Source: Candidatus Babeliaceae bacterium (GTDB taxonomy: Bacteria > Babelota > Babeliae > Babelales > Babelaceae). From it: a stretch of DNA of 52,406 nt. The DNA is taken from contig JAFFZZ010000091.1 of assembly GCA_016933915.1 (NCBI GenBank), positions 1-52,406 on the forward strand. The letters are read 5' to 3'. The notes beneath the pieces were generated by a model. The model had not been told where the DNA came from and did not search any database. It saw only the letters and a program-made list of their open reading frames with translations. This document shows, piece after piece, positions 1-7,600 of this stretch. Within the stretch, counting starts at the first letter, position 1. Each line of letters opens with the position of its first letter. A program made the translations under genes and the position numbers.

Positions 1-170
1 CATATGATCCTCAATTACACACATTCAAAAAGATTCAAACCCTCGACGATCAATATGTCGCAGGTGTCTCTTGGAACCCTAATGGAATTATGCTCGCCTC
101 TTGTTCTTACAACAACGGCATTATTGTCTATACATATGATCCTCAATTACACACATTCAAAAAGATTCAA
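1..170 (+). repeat. Direct DNA repeat inside the WD40 gene (132-bp period)
   Basis: The 38 bases at 1-38 recur without change at 133-170. The offset of 132 bp is 44 codons, one propeller blade, so the repeat keeps the reading frame. Later blades are similar in protein but diverged in DNA. This looks like a recent in-frame blade duplication. Confidence 0.85.
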
Positions 171-1058
171 GCCCTCTCCAGCCATTATTATTTTATTAAA
201 AATATTTCATGGAACCCTAATGGAACTATGCTCGCCTTTTGTTCTTATCTTCCAATAGTTGTCGTTTATACATATGATCTTCAATCACACACACTCAAAG
301 AAATTCAAACCATCTACGACCATGACGGCCGCGTCAACGATATTTCCTGGAGCCCCGATGGAACTATGCTCGCCTCCTGTTCTGTTGACGAAACCGTTAT
401 CGTTTATACATATGACCCTCAATTACAAAAATTCACGCGATTCAAGACGTTCCGCTACAAATCAGAAGATTATTGCGACAAAATCTCCTGGAGTCCTAAC
501 GGAACCATGCTCGCATTTCGTTCTCGAAACTCCATTCCTGTCTTTAAATACAATTCACAATCAGGCACATTCACGAAAATAAAAACCTTCTACAACCATA
601 CTGACATCTCATGGAATCATGATGGAACCATGCTCGCCTTGCTCGCCTCTTATTATCGGAGCAACGACGCCATTATTATCTATAAACATGACCCCCAACT
701 AGATATTTTCACAGAAATCAAGAGCTTTTACAACTATACTTGCATCCCATCATGGAGTCCTAACGAAACTATGTTCGCCGCTTATTATGGGGATTGTTCT
801 TGGGAACGTACCGCCATTATCTATAAACATGATCCACAATCAGGCACATTCAAAAAAATCAAGACCTTTTACAGCAAAAGAGAATCCTGCTACTTCATGG
901 ACATCTCCTGGTGTCCCGACGGAACTACAGTCGCCGCTTTGTTCCGAGACAACAGCATTCGTATCAACAAGCCCAAAGGAATATCCCTGTTAGAATATCT
1001 CAGTAAAAGCATTAAAAAAGCTGTTAATATCAAAAAAACTGGTTGTTTAGTGCTTTGA
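3..1058 (+). CDS. WD40-repeat protein, 5' partial, with RhoA-like CaaX tail
   Basis: The frame is open to the window edge, so the start and any signal sequence lie upstream. The visible 351 residues form at least seven WD40-type blades, each with an S-W-x-P-[DN]-G-[TI]-M-L-A core and a [VI]-Y-x-[YH]-D-P-Q strand; the period is about 44 residues. Such propellers are protein-interaction scaffolds. After the last blade come about 30 residues rich in lysine, ending IKKTGCLVL. The final C-L-V-L fits the eukaryotic CaaX prenylation box, and GCLVL after a Lys pair matches the end of human RhoA (KKKSGCLVL, from memory). A role as a host-prenylated, membrane-targeted effector is inference. Two adjacent blades share identical DNA, suggesting recent repeat duplication. 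It is followed by about 100 bp without a gene. Confidence 0.85.
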   Translation, partial: YDPQLHTFKKIQTLDDQYVAGVSWNPNGIMLASCSYNNGIIVYTYDPQLHTFKKIQALSSHYYFIKNISWNPNGTMLAFCSYLPIVVVYTYDLQSHTLKEIQTIYDHDGRVNDISWSPDGTMLASCSVDETVIVYTYDPQLQKFTRFKTFRYKSEDYCDKISWSPNGTMLAFRSRNSIPVFKYNSQSGTFTKIKTFYNHTDISWNHDGTMLALLASYYRSNDAIIIYKHDPQLDIFTEIKSFYNYTCIPSWSPNETMFAAYYGDCSWERTAIIYKHDPQSGTFKKIKTFYSKRESCYFMDISWCPDGTTVAALFRDNSIRINKPKGISLLEYLSKSIKKAVNIKKTGCLVL

Positions 1059-1159
1059 TCCGGCCTGACACAATACACCTTGCTTCCACCTGTCAGTAGA
1101 TCCCGTTACTGGATTATCAACGATTCCATTTACTGCAAGCAAGTGGTCAAAACATGTTC

Positions 1160-1486
1160 TCAATGACGAATAGTCTGCGGACGTAGGGCTTGGCGTTTAA
1201 CAAAACGCACAACCCCGCGGTAATCCTCGCTTTTCATGCACGGTTCAACGGCAAACAGCACTTCACCAGAATGATCAACGTTGTGGCGAATAACAAACTC
1301 CTCGATAGTACCGATAAGATTGTTTACCTCATCAAGATTGCCATGAAGCGTTATTTCAAGACAGCCAACATCGCAATATTCGACAATGCCCTCTACCGCA
1401 ACAAGACTGATATTTTTTTTGAAACGACTAACAAATCGTTCACAAGAATCGATTTGCGTCAAAATTATTTTGACACACTTCCTCAT
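1160..1486 (-). CDS. Acylphosphatase-like small protein
   Basis: A 108-residue protein, antisense to and upstream of gltX. The start at 1486 is chosen because the bases before it on the minus strand read GGGAGGAAAGGGAT, a strong ribosome binding site; an ATG at 1510 lies upstream of that site and is less likely. The middle (E-G-I-V-E-Y-C-D-V-G-C-L-E-I-T-L-H-G followed by a helix) resembles the second half of the acylphosphatase fold (G-W-V-R-N-x-x-D-G-S-V-E-I-x-x-x-G). The catalytic Arg of the family G-V-G-F-R loop and the Asn of V-R-N are not seen, so hydrolysis of acyl phosphates is doubtful. It may be a structural relative with another role. Family assignment is tentative. Confidence 0.6.
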   Translation of the reverse strand: MRKCVKIILTQIDSCERFVSRFKKNISLVAVEGIVEYCDVGCLEITLHGNLDEVNNLIGTIEEFVIRHNVDHSGEVLFAVEPCMKSEDYRGVVRFVKRQALRPQTIRH

Positions 1487-1551
1487 ATCCCTTTCCTCCC
1501 CATTCGGCATCTACGTACCGCAGCACAAACCGTATCAAAGTCCTCTTTTCC

Positions 1552-1580
1552 CTGTCAATGGAATGAGAAATTGCTATACT
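1552..1580 (+). promoter_or_regulatory. Promoter for gltX
   Basis: CTGTCA at 1552-1557 and TATACT at 1575-1580 are separated by 17 bp. The ATG of gltX follows about 40 bp downstream. The -10 lies in the context TTGCTATACT, a form seen before other genes in the window. Confidence 0.6.
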
Positions 1581-1622
1581 TGGGGCGGCAGTTCGGTTTT
1601 TATTTTTTTACTGGCACCCATT

Positions 1623-3035
1623 ATGACCACTCATACTTCTTCACCAATCCGCACACGATTTGCACCATCACCCACCGGTTTTATGCATATCGGCAATGTT
1701 CGTATTGCTCTTTTGAATGCTCTTTTTGCACGCCAACAAAAGGGAAGTTTTCTTCTTCGTATCGAAGATACAGATGCAAGCCGTCTTATTGATCCAGAAG
1801 GGAAAAAAATTCTCGCCGATCTCACCTGGCTCCAGATCCGTTTCGACGAAGGGCCTTTTTATCAGTCACAGCGAACCGCCATTTATCAAGAGCATCTAGA
1901 ATTTTTAAAGAAAAAAGACCTCGTCTATCGCTGCTTTGAAACAGCAGAGGAACTCGAAGAAAAGCGTCAACGTCAGATAAAACTGGGACTTCCTCCACGT
2001 TATGACGGTACAGGTCTCAGACTCAGCACGACTGAAGTTGATAGCTTGCTTGCACGAAAAGTGCCCTTTATCTGGCGCTTTAAGCTACCGGAAGGAACGG
2101 TAACTTTTACCGAGTTAGCACGAGGACCAATAACCTTTGACATGAGCCATTTTTCAGATTTTGCACTCACTCGACACGACGGCTCTTTTACTTTTCTATT
2201 CGCCAACTGCATCGATGATCTTGTCATGAAAGTATCACACGTTATCCGTGGTGCCGATCATCAAACAAACACCGCTTCTCAGGTCGCTCTCCTCAATGCC
2301 TTTGGAGCAACACCGCCTATTTATTATCATGCACCGCTTCTCTGCAATGCGGATGGTAAAAAACTCTCAAAACGTGACTTTGGATTTTCACTGGACGATA
2401 TTAGAGAAAGTGGCTTCATCCCAGAAGCAATCCTCAACTATCTCGGCATCATTGGTGGCACCTACGAAAATGAAATCCTGGACTTTGAAGAACTCACTAC
2501 CGCTATTGATTTTCATAAACTGCATCAATCAAACACACTTCGATACGATATCGATAAGCTTCGTTGGGTTAACCACGAATGGCTTAAACGCCTTTCGCTT
2601 ACCGACCTCGCCAAACGAATTCGCCCGTTCCTCGAACAAGCCTACCCTGAAGCAAAAAAACTTAGTGACAAAGAACTTGAACGGTGTATCGATCCCATTC
2701 GGGCTGAGTTGGTTACCCTTTCCGATGCAGTAAATCTCTTGGCAGTCTGCTTCACCCTCCCGGAACAAACAGCAGAAATGGTCGCTGCCATTGAACCCTA
2801 TCGCACCATCATCGAAGGATTCATTAAACAGGGCGTTGCAAAACTTTCGGCTCAAGAATGTATTGCATATTTTCGTACTGAAGCAAAAGCACACTCGTTC
2901 TCATTCGCCGACTTAGTCAGCACTTTGCGACTTGTCTTAACCGGCTCCCGTCAAGGAATTGGCATTGCAGTACTTTTTGAACTTATGGGCCAAGAACGAA
3001 TCGCACAACACCTACAAAAAATGTTAACGTATTAG
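1623..3035 (+). CDS. gltX: Glutamyl-tRNA synthetase
   Basis: Class I aminoacyl-tRNA synthetase that charges tRNA with glutamate in the cytoplasm; 470 residues is the usual bacterial length. The first signature is FAPSPTGFMHIGNVR near residue 12 (HIGH-type motif HIGN) and the second is KLSKR (KMSKS-type) about residue 245, both in the Rossmann catalytic domain; the C-terminal third is the helical anticodon-binding region. The start at 1623 puts the HIGH motif where the family has it; the frame stays open upstream to 1386 but that extension runs through the promoter and has no homology. gatC and gatA in the same window suggest that this enzyme is non-discriminating and also makes Glu-tRNA(Gln) for amidation; that is inference. 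It converges with the next, minus-strand gene. Confidence 0.97.
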   Translation: MTTHTSSPIRTRFAPSPTGFMHIGNVRIALLNALFARQQKGSFLLRIEDTDASRLIDPEGKKILADLTWLQIRFDEGPFYQSQRTAIYQEHLEFLKKKDLVYRCFETAEELEEKRQRQIKLGLPPRYDGTGLRLSTTEVDSLLARKVPFIWRFKLPEGTVTFTELARGPITFDMSHFSDFALTRHDGSFTFLFANCIDDLVMKVSHVIRGADHQTNTASQVALLNAFGATPPIYYHAPLLCNADGKKLSKRDFGFSLDDIRESGFIPEAILNYLGIIGGTYENEILDFEELTTAIDFHKLHQSNTLRYDIDKLRWVNHEWLKRLSLTDLAKRIRPFLEQAYPEAKKLSDKELERCIDPIRAELVTLSDAVNLLAVCFTLPEQTAEMVAAIEPYRTIIEGFIKQGVAKLSAQECIAYFRTEAKAHSFSFADLVSTLRLVLTGSRQGIGIAVLFELMGQERIAQHLQKMLTY

Positions 3036-3053
3036 TTCAGGTTTGCCGCACGT

Positions 3054-3320
3054 CTACAAATGTGCACCTGGTTCACAAAGCCGATTTGGTTTCTCTACCA
3101 ATCCAGACACCAACCCCATTCGTTCATACTGCAACATAAGAGCTAAAAATTGATCTCGACTCCGTTCGGGAACATAAAATTCAAAAAGCCCGGCATCTGG
3201 ATCGAGCGTTCGATCAAAAACTAAGTGTTCATTGCAACGAAGAGTTGCCACAAAAAACCAGGTCTCCTCTTTAGTCACAGAGGCTTGAAAATAAAAACCA
3301 CACTTTTTATACTGTGCCAT
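3054..3320 (-). CDS. DUF4911-like small protein
   Basis: An 88-residue protein lying between gltX and a permease gene, transcribed toward gltX. Its pattern, with Phe-rich strands, a R-T-L-D-P-D-A-G-L-F-E-F-Y-V-P strand-turn-strand and a closing helix before K-P-N-R-L, resembles the DUF4911 family of short uncharacterised proteins. I chose the ATG at 3320, preceded by GGAT on the minus strand; a TTG at 3362 would add 14 residues that lack a ribosome binding site. No function can be given. The permease promoter lies inside its 5' end on the other strand. Confidence 0.6.
   Translation of the reverse strand: MAQYKKCGFYFQASVTKEETWFFVATLRCNEHLVFDRTLDPDAGLFEFYVPERSRDQFLALMLQYERMGLVSGLVEKPNRLCEPGAHL
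3285..3313 (+). promoter_or_regulatory. Promoter for the amino-acid permease
   Basis: TTGAAA at 3285-3290 and TATACT at 3308-3313 with exactly 17 bp between them. It sits within the 5' end of the minus-strand DUF4911-like gene, so transcription of the two genes crosses here. Confidence 0.75.
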
Positions 3321-3371
3321 GATTTCATATCCAACATTCGGTCTACCAATTCTTTCTCTCAAGGATACCAG

Positions 3372-4541
3372 ATGGCCAAATCTTCCGGAACTATAAGCCT
3401 TCCTCTTGCAGTTATTATTGGACTTAATGCAGTTATTGGCGCAGGAATCTTCGGCATTCCTGCAGCTTTACAGGTCACCGCTGGCCCTGCAGGACTCGTA
3501 ACCTTTCTTGCTGTTATTATAGCAGTTCTATTCATCGCACTTGGCCTTGGACGTATGACTACCCTCTACCCAATGGAGAGTTTCTTTTACCAATACCCCA
3601 AATTATGGCTTGGACATGCAGGAGGGCTCCTCACCACCACACTTTATGTTCTTGGACTGGTAACCGCTCTCGGACTCCTCTCATTTTTGGCTGGTTCGTA
3701 TACCGCAGCAAACCTTCCATTTTTTTCCCCTATAGGCTGGGCCGTTGCCTTCCTCATCACGTTGGTTCTCCTGAATCTACTCGGTGCACGCGCTAATACA
3801 GCAGGACAGATAGTTCTCCTTATCTTTACCATTCTCCCGCTGGTTATAATTACCAGCATGTGCGCAACAAAAATAGATGTATCTCACGCCACTCCTTTCG
3901 CTCCTCACGGTCTCTGGGGTGCTTTTGAAGCCATAAAAGTAGTCGCCTTCAGCCTTTTTGGCTTTGAAGCAATCCCTTCGCTCTTCTCAACACTTAAAAA
4001 CCCAAGGAAAACAGCCCCCATCGCCCTCGCACTCACTGTAATCATCACCGGGCTCTGCTATCTCACTTTCACGGGAAGCATACTTCTAGCCGCCCCGCAA
4101 AACTTTTTCACCAGCGCAACCGAACCGCTTTCAAAGTTAATGTTAACGCTCTTTCCTCAATTCTCTTGGCTTGTGAAACTAATCGACGGTGCCATTGTAA
4201 TCACCATTCTCGGTACCGTTCACTCACTACTCTGGTCGGTAAGTGCTTTGGTAGCGGACACTGCCCATTCCATCCGCGGTCGCAAAACAATTTCACGCCA
4301 CGTCATTCTTCTTTTTGTTGGTATCGGCGCAATCTGTTGCAGCCTCTTTTTTGCTAATATCAATCTACTGCTCAGCATTATATCAGTTGCCATTGCTGGA
4401 GCATACGCCACATCTCTTGTCCCGCTCATCACATTGCCTTATCAGCGATCTTTTTGGCAAATCATCTTGGCATTTTTAGGAATTGGTTGTTCGCTCGTAC
4501 TCTGTACGTGTGGCATTCTTGGTATCATTGCCGCGTGGTAA
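3372..4541 (+). CDS. APC-superfamily amino-acid permease
   Basis: A 389-residue integral membrane protein with about eleven hydrophobic segments. The first helix carries G-L-N-A-V-I-G-A-G-I-F-G-I-P, the G-[AS]-G-I-F motif that binds the substrate backbone in the amino acid-polyamine-organocation (APC) family. It probably moves amino acids across the inner membrane, by H+ symport or exchange; the specific substrate cannot be read. Length is on the short side for APC proteins (usually 430-500), mostly because C-terminal helices are few. The ATG at 3372 is chosen because AAGGAT precedes it and the first helix begins nine residues later; the open frame back to 3225 runs through the promoter. Amino-acid import would suit a bacterium with few biosynthetic genes. 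Confidence 0.88.
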   Translation: MAKSSGTISLPLAVIIGLNAVIGAGIFGIPAALQVTAGPAGLVTFLAVIIAVLFIALGLGRMTTLYPMESFFYQYPKLWLGHAGGLLTTTLYVLGLVTALGLLSFLAGSYTAANLPFFSPIGWAVAFLITLVLLNLLGARANTAGQIVLLIFTILPLVIITSMCATKIDVSHATPFAPHGLWGAFEAIKVVAFSLFGFEAIPSLFSTLKNPRKTAPIALALTVIITGLCYLTFTGSILLAAPQNFFTSATEPLSKLMLTLFPQFSWLVKLIDGAIVITILGTVHSLLWSVSALVADTAHSIRGRKTISRHVILLFVGIGAICCSLFFANINLLLSIISVAIAGAYATSLVPLITLPYQRSFWQIILAFLGIGCSLVLCTCGILGIIAAW

Positions 4542-4570
4542 CCGTTAAAACGGCAAAGCAAAAAGCGAAG

Positions 4571-4600
4571 TTGACGCATCGCCAGGAAAGATGCTATACC
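4571..4600 (+). promoter_or_regulatory. Promoter for the cysteine-rich outer-membrane protein
   Basis: TTGACG at 4571-4576, an 18-bp spacer, and TATACC at 4595-4600 preceded by TGC (extended -10). The gene start is about 50 bp downstream. Confidence 0.7.
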
Positions 4601-4650
4601 ATATCCAAAACGCAGGCTACCCCATGCGTACTACCCAAAGGAATTGAGTG

Positions 4651-6135
4651 ATGAAAAAGTTCCTGACAGCTTTCTGCGCTTTCGGCGTTTTAGGGTTGAT
4701 GCTCGGCTTCTCCTTACACGGAAGACAAACAAAATATTCTCGTAATGACCCAAATCCAGTCGCTTCTGCTGCAAATCCGCTTGGCAGCTTCACCAGATTT
4801 TACGACGGCGACCCAGAATTTTGTGCACAATTTAGTGTCTCTGGGTACCGACAAAATGCAGATTCAGCAGGCAACTGTGCCGGAGACGTCGTCAAACGTA
4901 ACGATGTTGGGACCCCGACAACAACACCGATTTATATTGGAGACATGTACTCACCATGGAACATGGCTGCTCTGTTTTATACTGAGGCAAACGGAAACCA
5001 AGACGTAGCAACGGAACTTAAAACTGTTCTCAATCTAACTGATACAACCGGAACATGTCTTACTGAGGAGGAGATCGAAAAGTGCCTCGCAAAAATGATC
5101 CTCCCCCGTAACAGCGACCCTGATGAACTGTTTGGTTTCATGCAAGCACCAATCGGGTACCGAAAATATGGAATCCGCTTTGATGTAGAAATCGGTTCAC
5201 CATGTGATTTTGGAGGATATTTCACTCTCGGTATTGCCCAAATTCGACAGCGAGTCTGCCCCGATTTCATCGATCTCACCCCAGACGCCAAAGATGTGGT
5301 TACGTGTACCACTGACTGCACAACATACACATGCGCAAAATGTAAGGATCTTGTCGGCAACGGCATTGTCAAACAGCGGGGCCTTGTTGCAGAAACACTT
5401 GAATTAGACCTCGGCCCTTATTGCGAAGCATCCATCGATATGGCAGATCTTGGGCTTTATTGGACACATACCTTTATTTTCAATCGTCCTTCGGAGACCT
5501 ACACCACAAATCAGGCACACTGCACTTTTAATCCCTATTTAATGGCAGAGTTTTCACCACCCATCGGCAAAAAGCGGCCGCCTGAAAAATTATTAGCCGC
5601 AACGTTTAATAACAATGGACACACAGCCTATGGTCTCAGTGGCGGTTTTGTCTTCAACTTTTTGCAAACAATAGAATTTGGGCTTGACGTTGGATTCTCA
5701 CGTTTTTCTCAAGAACTCTACGAAAATATCCCCGTCCCAACTCAAGAATTCCAACAAGGGATACTCCCCCGAAAAGCAGATGCACGTATTAAACCGGGAA
5801 CTAACTGGAGCTGCGCGGCAACTATGGTTGCCCATCACTTTGATTATCATTTTACCGCATCTGTCGAATTCCGACTCGTACACCACTGCTCCGACGACAT
5901 TTCCATTCTCAGAACCAGGCCTCTTTCATGGGCAACAGGCTCCTTCCCTGTATCAAACGTTGATGTCGGAAAAATGATAGAAGAGAGTAGCTGGAGCTCG
6001 AGCTTTGTTAATTTCGGACTTACGTATGATATCACCCCCCACGTAGCTCTCGGCTTCTTCGCCCAGCTCCCTGTCCGTCAACGTCTCGCTTACCGATCGA
6101 CAACGGCCATGGGATCTGTTATATTTACTTTCTAA
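4651..6135 (+). CDS. Cysteine-rich putative outer-membrane beta-barrel protein
   Basis: A 494-residue exported protein. The N-terminus (MKKFLTAFCAFGVLGLMLG) is a signal peptide. The rest alternates short beta-prone strands with loops and ends in V-I-F-T-F, a terminal Phe after alternating hydrophobics as outer-membrane barrel proteins have for BAM recognition. The mature part has about 14 cysteines, four of them in C-T-T-D-C-T-T-Y-T-C-A-K-C near residues 215-230, unusual for a porin but reminiscent of disulfide-linked chlamydial outer-membrane proteins. I see no homology by eye to a named family. The ATG at 4651 is preceded by AAAGGA; a GTG three bases earlier is in frame. Its own promoter suggests strong expression as a surface protein; a porin role is inference. 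Confidence 0.75.
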   Translation: MKKFLTAFCAFGVLGLMLGFSLHGRQTKYSRNDPNPVASAANPLGSFTRFYDGDPEFCAQFSVSGYRQNADSAGNCAGDVVKRNDVGTPTTTPIYIGDMYSPWNMAALFYTEANGNQDVATELKTVLNLTDTTGTCLTEEEIEKCLAKMILPRNSDPDELFGFMQAPIGYRKYGIRFDVEIGSPCDFGGYFTLGIAQIRQRVCPDFIDLTPDAKDVVTCTTDCTTYTCAKCKDLVGNGIVKQRGLVAETLELDLGPYCEASIDMADLGLYWTHTFIFNRPSETYTTNQAHCTFNPYLMAEFSPPIGKKRPPEKLLAATFNNNGHTAYGLSGGFVFNFLQTIEFGLDVGFSRFSQELYENIPVPTQEFQQGILPRKADARIKPGTNWSCAATMVAHHFDYHFTASVEFRLVHHCSDDISILRTRPLSWATGSFPVSNVDVGKMIEESSWSSSFVNFGLTYDITPHVALGFFAQLPVRQRLAYRSTTAMGSVIFTF

Positions 6136-6168
6136 TAGAAATGCAAACTGAAAAAAGAAGGGACTGCA

Positions 6169-6942
6169 ATGAATAAGAAAATAATAGTACTGGTATACTT
6201 CGTTTCTTTAATTGCTGGATCAATTAAAGGTTCAGAACAAAAAGCAAAACGAAAAACCCCTAGAGAACAAATACGTGAATTATTAACAACTGCACCCCGT
6301 CGTGGGGAAAAAACTCCGGGGCAGCAGGCAGCCGAGTTGCTTAAAAAGGACGGGAGAAAAACGTCTCGTCTTACCCCAAAAGAACAATTTGAACGCCTGC
6401 TCGGAAAAAAGAAAGAAGAAGGTATATCAGATGAAAAAACAATAGCAAGCGAAATCTATCTACCAATTCTTGCAAGATATCAAATATCTGAGGGGACGAG
6501 AGAACCAGTCTTCGACAAAGAAAGCGGCGAAGTAATTTGGTCAGATCTTTGGAAAAGCGAAGCAACCCACACAAAAGTTCTGAATGGAATTAAAAATTTC
6601 TTACGAGACATCAAAACGGAAACGCAAAAGTTAAACGACAAAGATCTGATATTTATCAAATCATCTGATGCACGTAAATATCGCGACATGCTAAAAGTTC
6701 TCCGTGTTTTCACCTACATTCTCAACTTTTATAACAAACAACTCAATTACTATCTCAAAGAGAGCGAAAAAATCTCTCCTCCAAAATGGATTTCGAAACT
6801 AAAAGAAAAAGTTGAAAAACATATCAAAAAAGACGGAGAGTTCTTAAAAGAAAACTTTAATCTTACCATTTCCATCCCCTGCGCGAAATGCGCAAGCTGT
6901 TCTCTCTGTCCAAGCTGTAAGCTCTGTCGAAAAACGAGCTAG
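6169..6942 (+). CDS. Secreted protein with periodic cysteine tail
   Basis: A 257-residue protein with a signal peptide (about residues 1-20), then a Lys/Arg-rich region holding three related segments: T-P-R-E-Q-I-R-E-L-L, T-P-G-Q-Q-A-A-E-L-L and T-P-K-E-Q-F-E-R-L-L (roughly residues 29-83). The middle is predicted helical. The last 20 residues contain six cysteines spaced exactly every third residue (CAKCASCSLCPSCKLC), a potential metal-binding or disulfide-rich patch. AAGAAGGGA precedes the ATG. It follows the barrel protein by 33 bp and may be cotranscribed with it. No family is recognised; export to the periplasm or host is inferred from the signal peptide only. Confidence 0.7.
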   Translation: MNKKIIVLVYFVSLIAGSIKGSEQKAKRKTPREQIRELLTTAPRRGEKTPGQQAAELLKKDGRKTSRLTPKEQFERLLGKKKEEGISDEKTIASEIYLPILARYQISEGTREPVFDKESGEVIWSDLWKSEATHTKVLNGIKNFLRDIKTETQKLNDKDLIFIKSSDARKYRDMLKVLRVFTYILNFYNKQLNYYLKESEKISPPKWISKLKEKVEKHIKKDGEFLKENFNLTISIPCAKCASCSLCPSCKLCRKTS

Positions 6943-7028
6943 ACAGGGAAGAGGAATCAGGCTAATATAAATATATGTTAAGTTTTTTAATTTTTATTCC
7001 TTAATTTCGACAGGACGGCGAAAACGTA

Positions 7029-7241
7029 ATGAGTAGAAAAGCAAATATCATGGTCGTGGTCAATGATCACAATATTGAACGAGCAATGCGTCAACTCAAA
7101 AAACGCAGTGAACGTGAAGGTATTATCCGCGATATGAAGCGTGTAGGCTATCACGAACCACGTTCACAAAAACGTCGCAAACGACTTATGCGCGCTATTA
7201 AACAAAACTATCTGCGCATGGCATCTTACAAACTCATTTGA
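7029..7241 (+). CDS. rpsU: 30S ribosomal protein bS21
   Basis: A 70-residue highly basic protein of bS21 size. The N-terminal strand V-V-V-N-D-H-N-I-E-R-A-M-R-Q-L-K-K and the following R-E-G-I-I-R-D-M-K-R plus a basic helix Q-K-R-R-K-R-L-M-R match the bS21 pattern; bS21 sits near the anti-Shine-Dalgarno end of 16S rRNA and helps initiation. An internal ATG at 7050 would give a protein starting at the strand, but no binding site precedes it. It heads an rpsU-rbfA-prepilin peptidase cluster, joined by overlaps. In many bacteria rpsU precedes dnaG-rpoD; here that operon lies separately at 21-26 kb. Confidence 0.88.
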   Translation: MSRKANIMVVVNDHNIERAMRQLKKRSEREGIIRDMKRVGYHEPRSQKRRKRLMRAIKQNYLRMASYKLI

Positions 7242-7243
7242 AC

Positions 7244-7600
7244 ATGAAAACAGCCGATCGTATTAAACGAGCACGCAAAGCGTCTCTTATTAGAAAGACG
7301 GTTGCAAAGCTTTTAGCAAATCAGGCTCTGGATGATCCACAACTCCAGAGCCTCTCTATTTCTCGTGTCGACTTTAATGTTGACCAAAGCATTTGCTGGA
7401 TATTCTTTTATAGCGAGCAGGGTGAGGAGCATTTCAATGAAAAACTTGAACATCTAAAGCTTTACAAACCGTCGCTTCGTACCGCCATCGCAAAAGAAAT
7501 CCCGGGAAAATATGTCCCTGAAATTGTTTTTAGATATGATGAACAGCTTAAAAAGCAAATAGCTATTGAACAGCTTCTCGACACCCTGAAAGATCAATGA
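7244..7600 (+). CDS. rbfA: Ribosome-binding factor A
   Basis: A 118-residue protein of the RbfA KH-like fold: R-I-K-R-A-R-K-A-S-L-I-R-K near the N-terminus (family R-x-x-R-V-x-x-x-I), then a strand L-S-I-S-R-V-D-F-N-V-D-Q and helix, and P-G-K-Y-V-P-E-I-V-F-R-Y-D near residue 90, matching the family R-x-x-P-x-L-x-F-x-x-D end. RbfA binds the free 30S subunit and aids late 16S maturation. The ATG at 7244 falls three bases after the rpsU stop; a TTG at 7238 overlapping that stop is an alternative. The last bases overlap the next start as ATGA, pointing to coupled translation. Confidence 0.88.
   Translation: MKTADRIKRARKASLIRKTVAKLLANQALDDPQLQSLSISRVDFNVDQSICWIFFYSEQGEEHFNEKLEHLKLYKPSLRTAIAKEIPGKYVPEIVFRYDEQLKKQIAIEQLLDTLKDQ

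Noticed and set aside
1190-1792. A 200-codon plus-strand frame overlapping the acylphosphatase-like gene and the gltX start
   Set aside because: It is the complement of the minus-strand gene and then runs into gltX in another frame; composition is not protein-like and no binding site is present.
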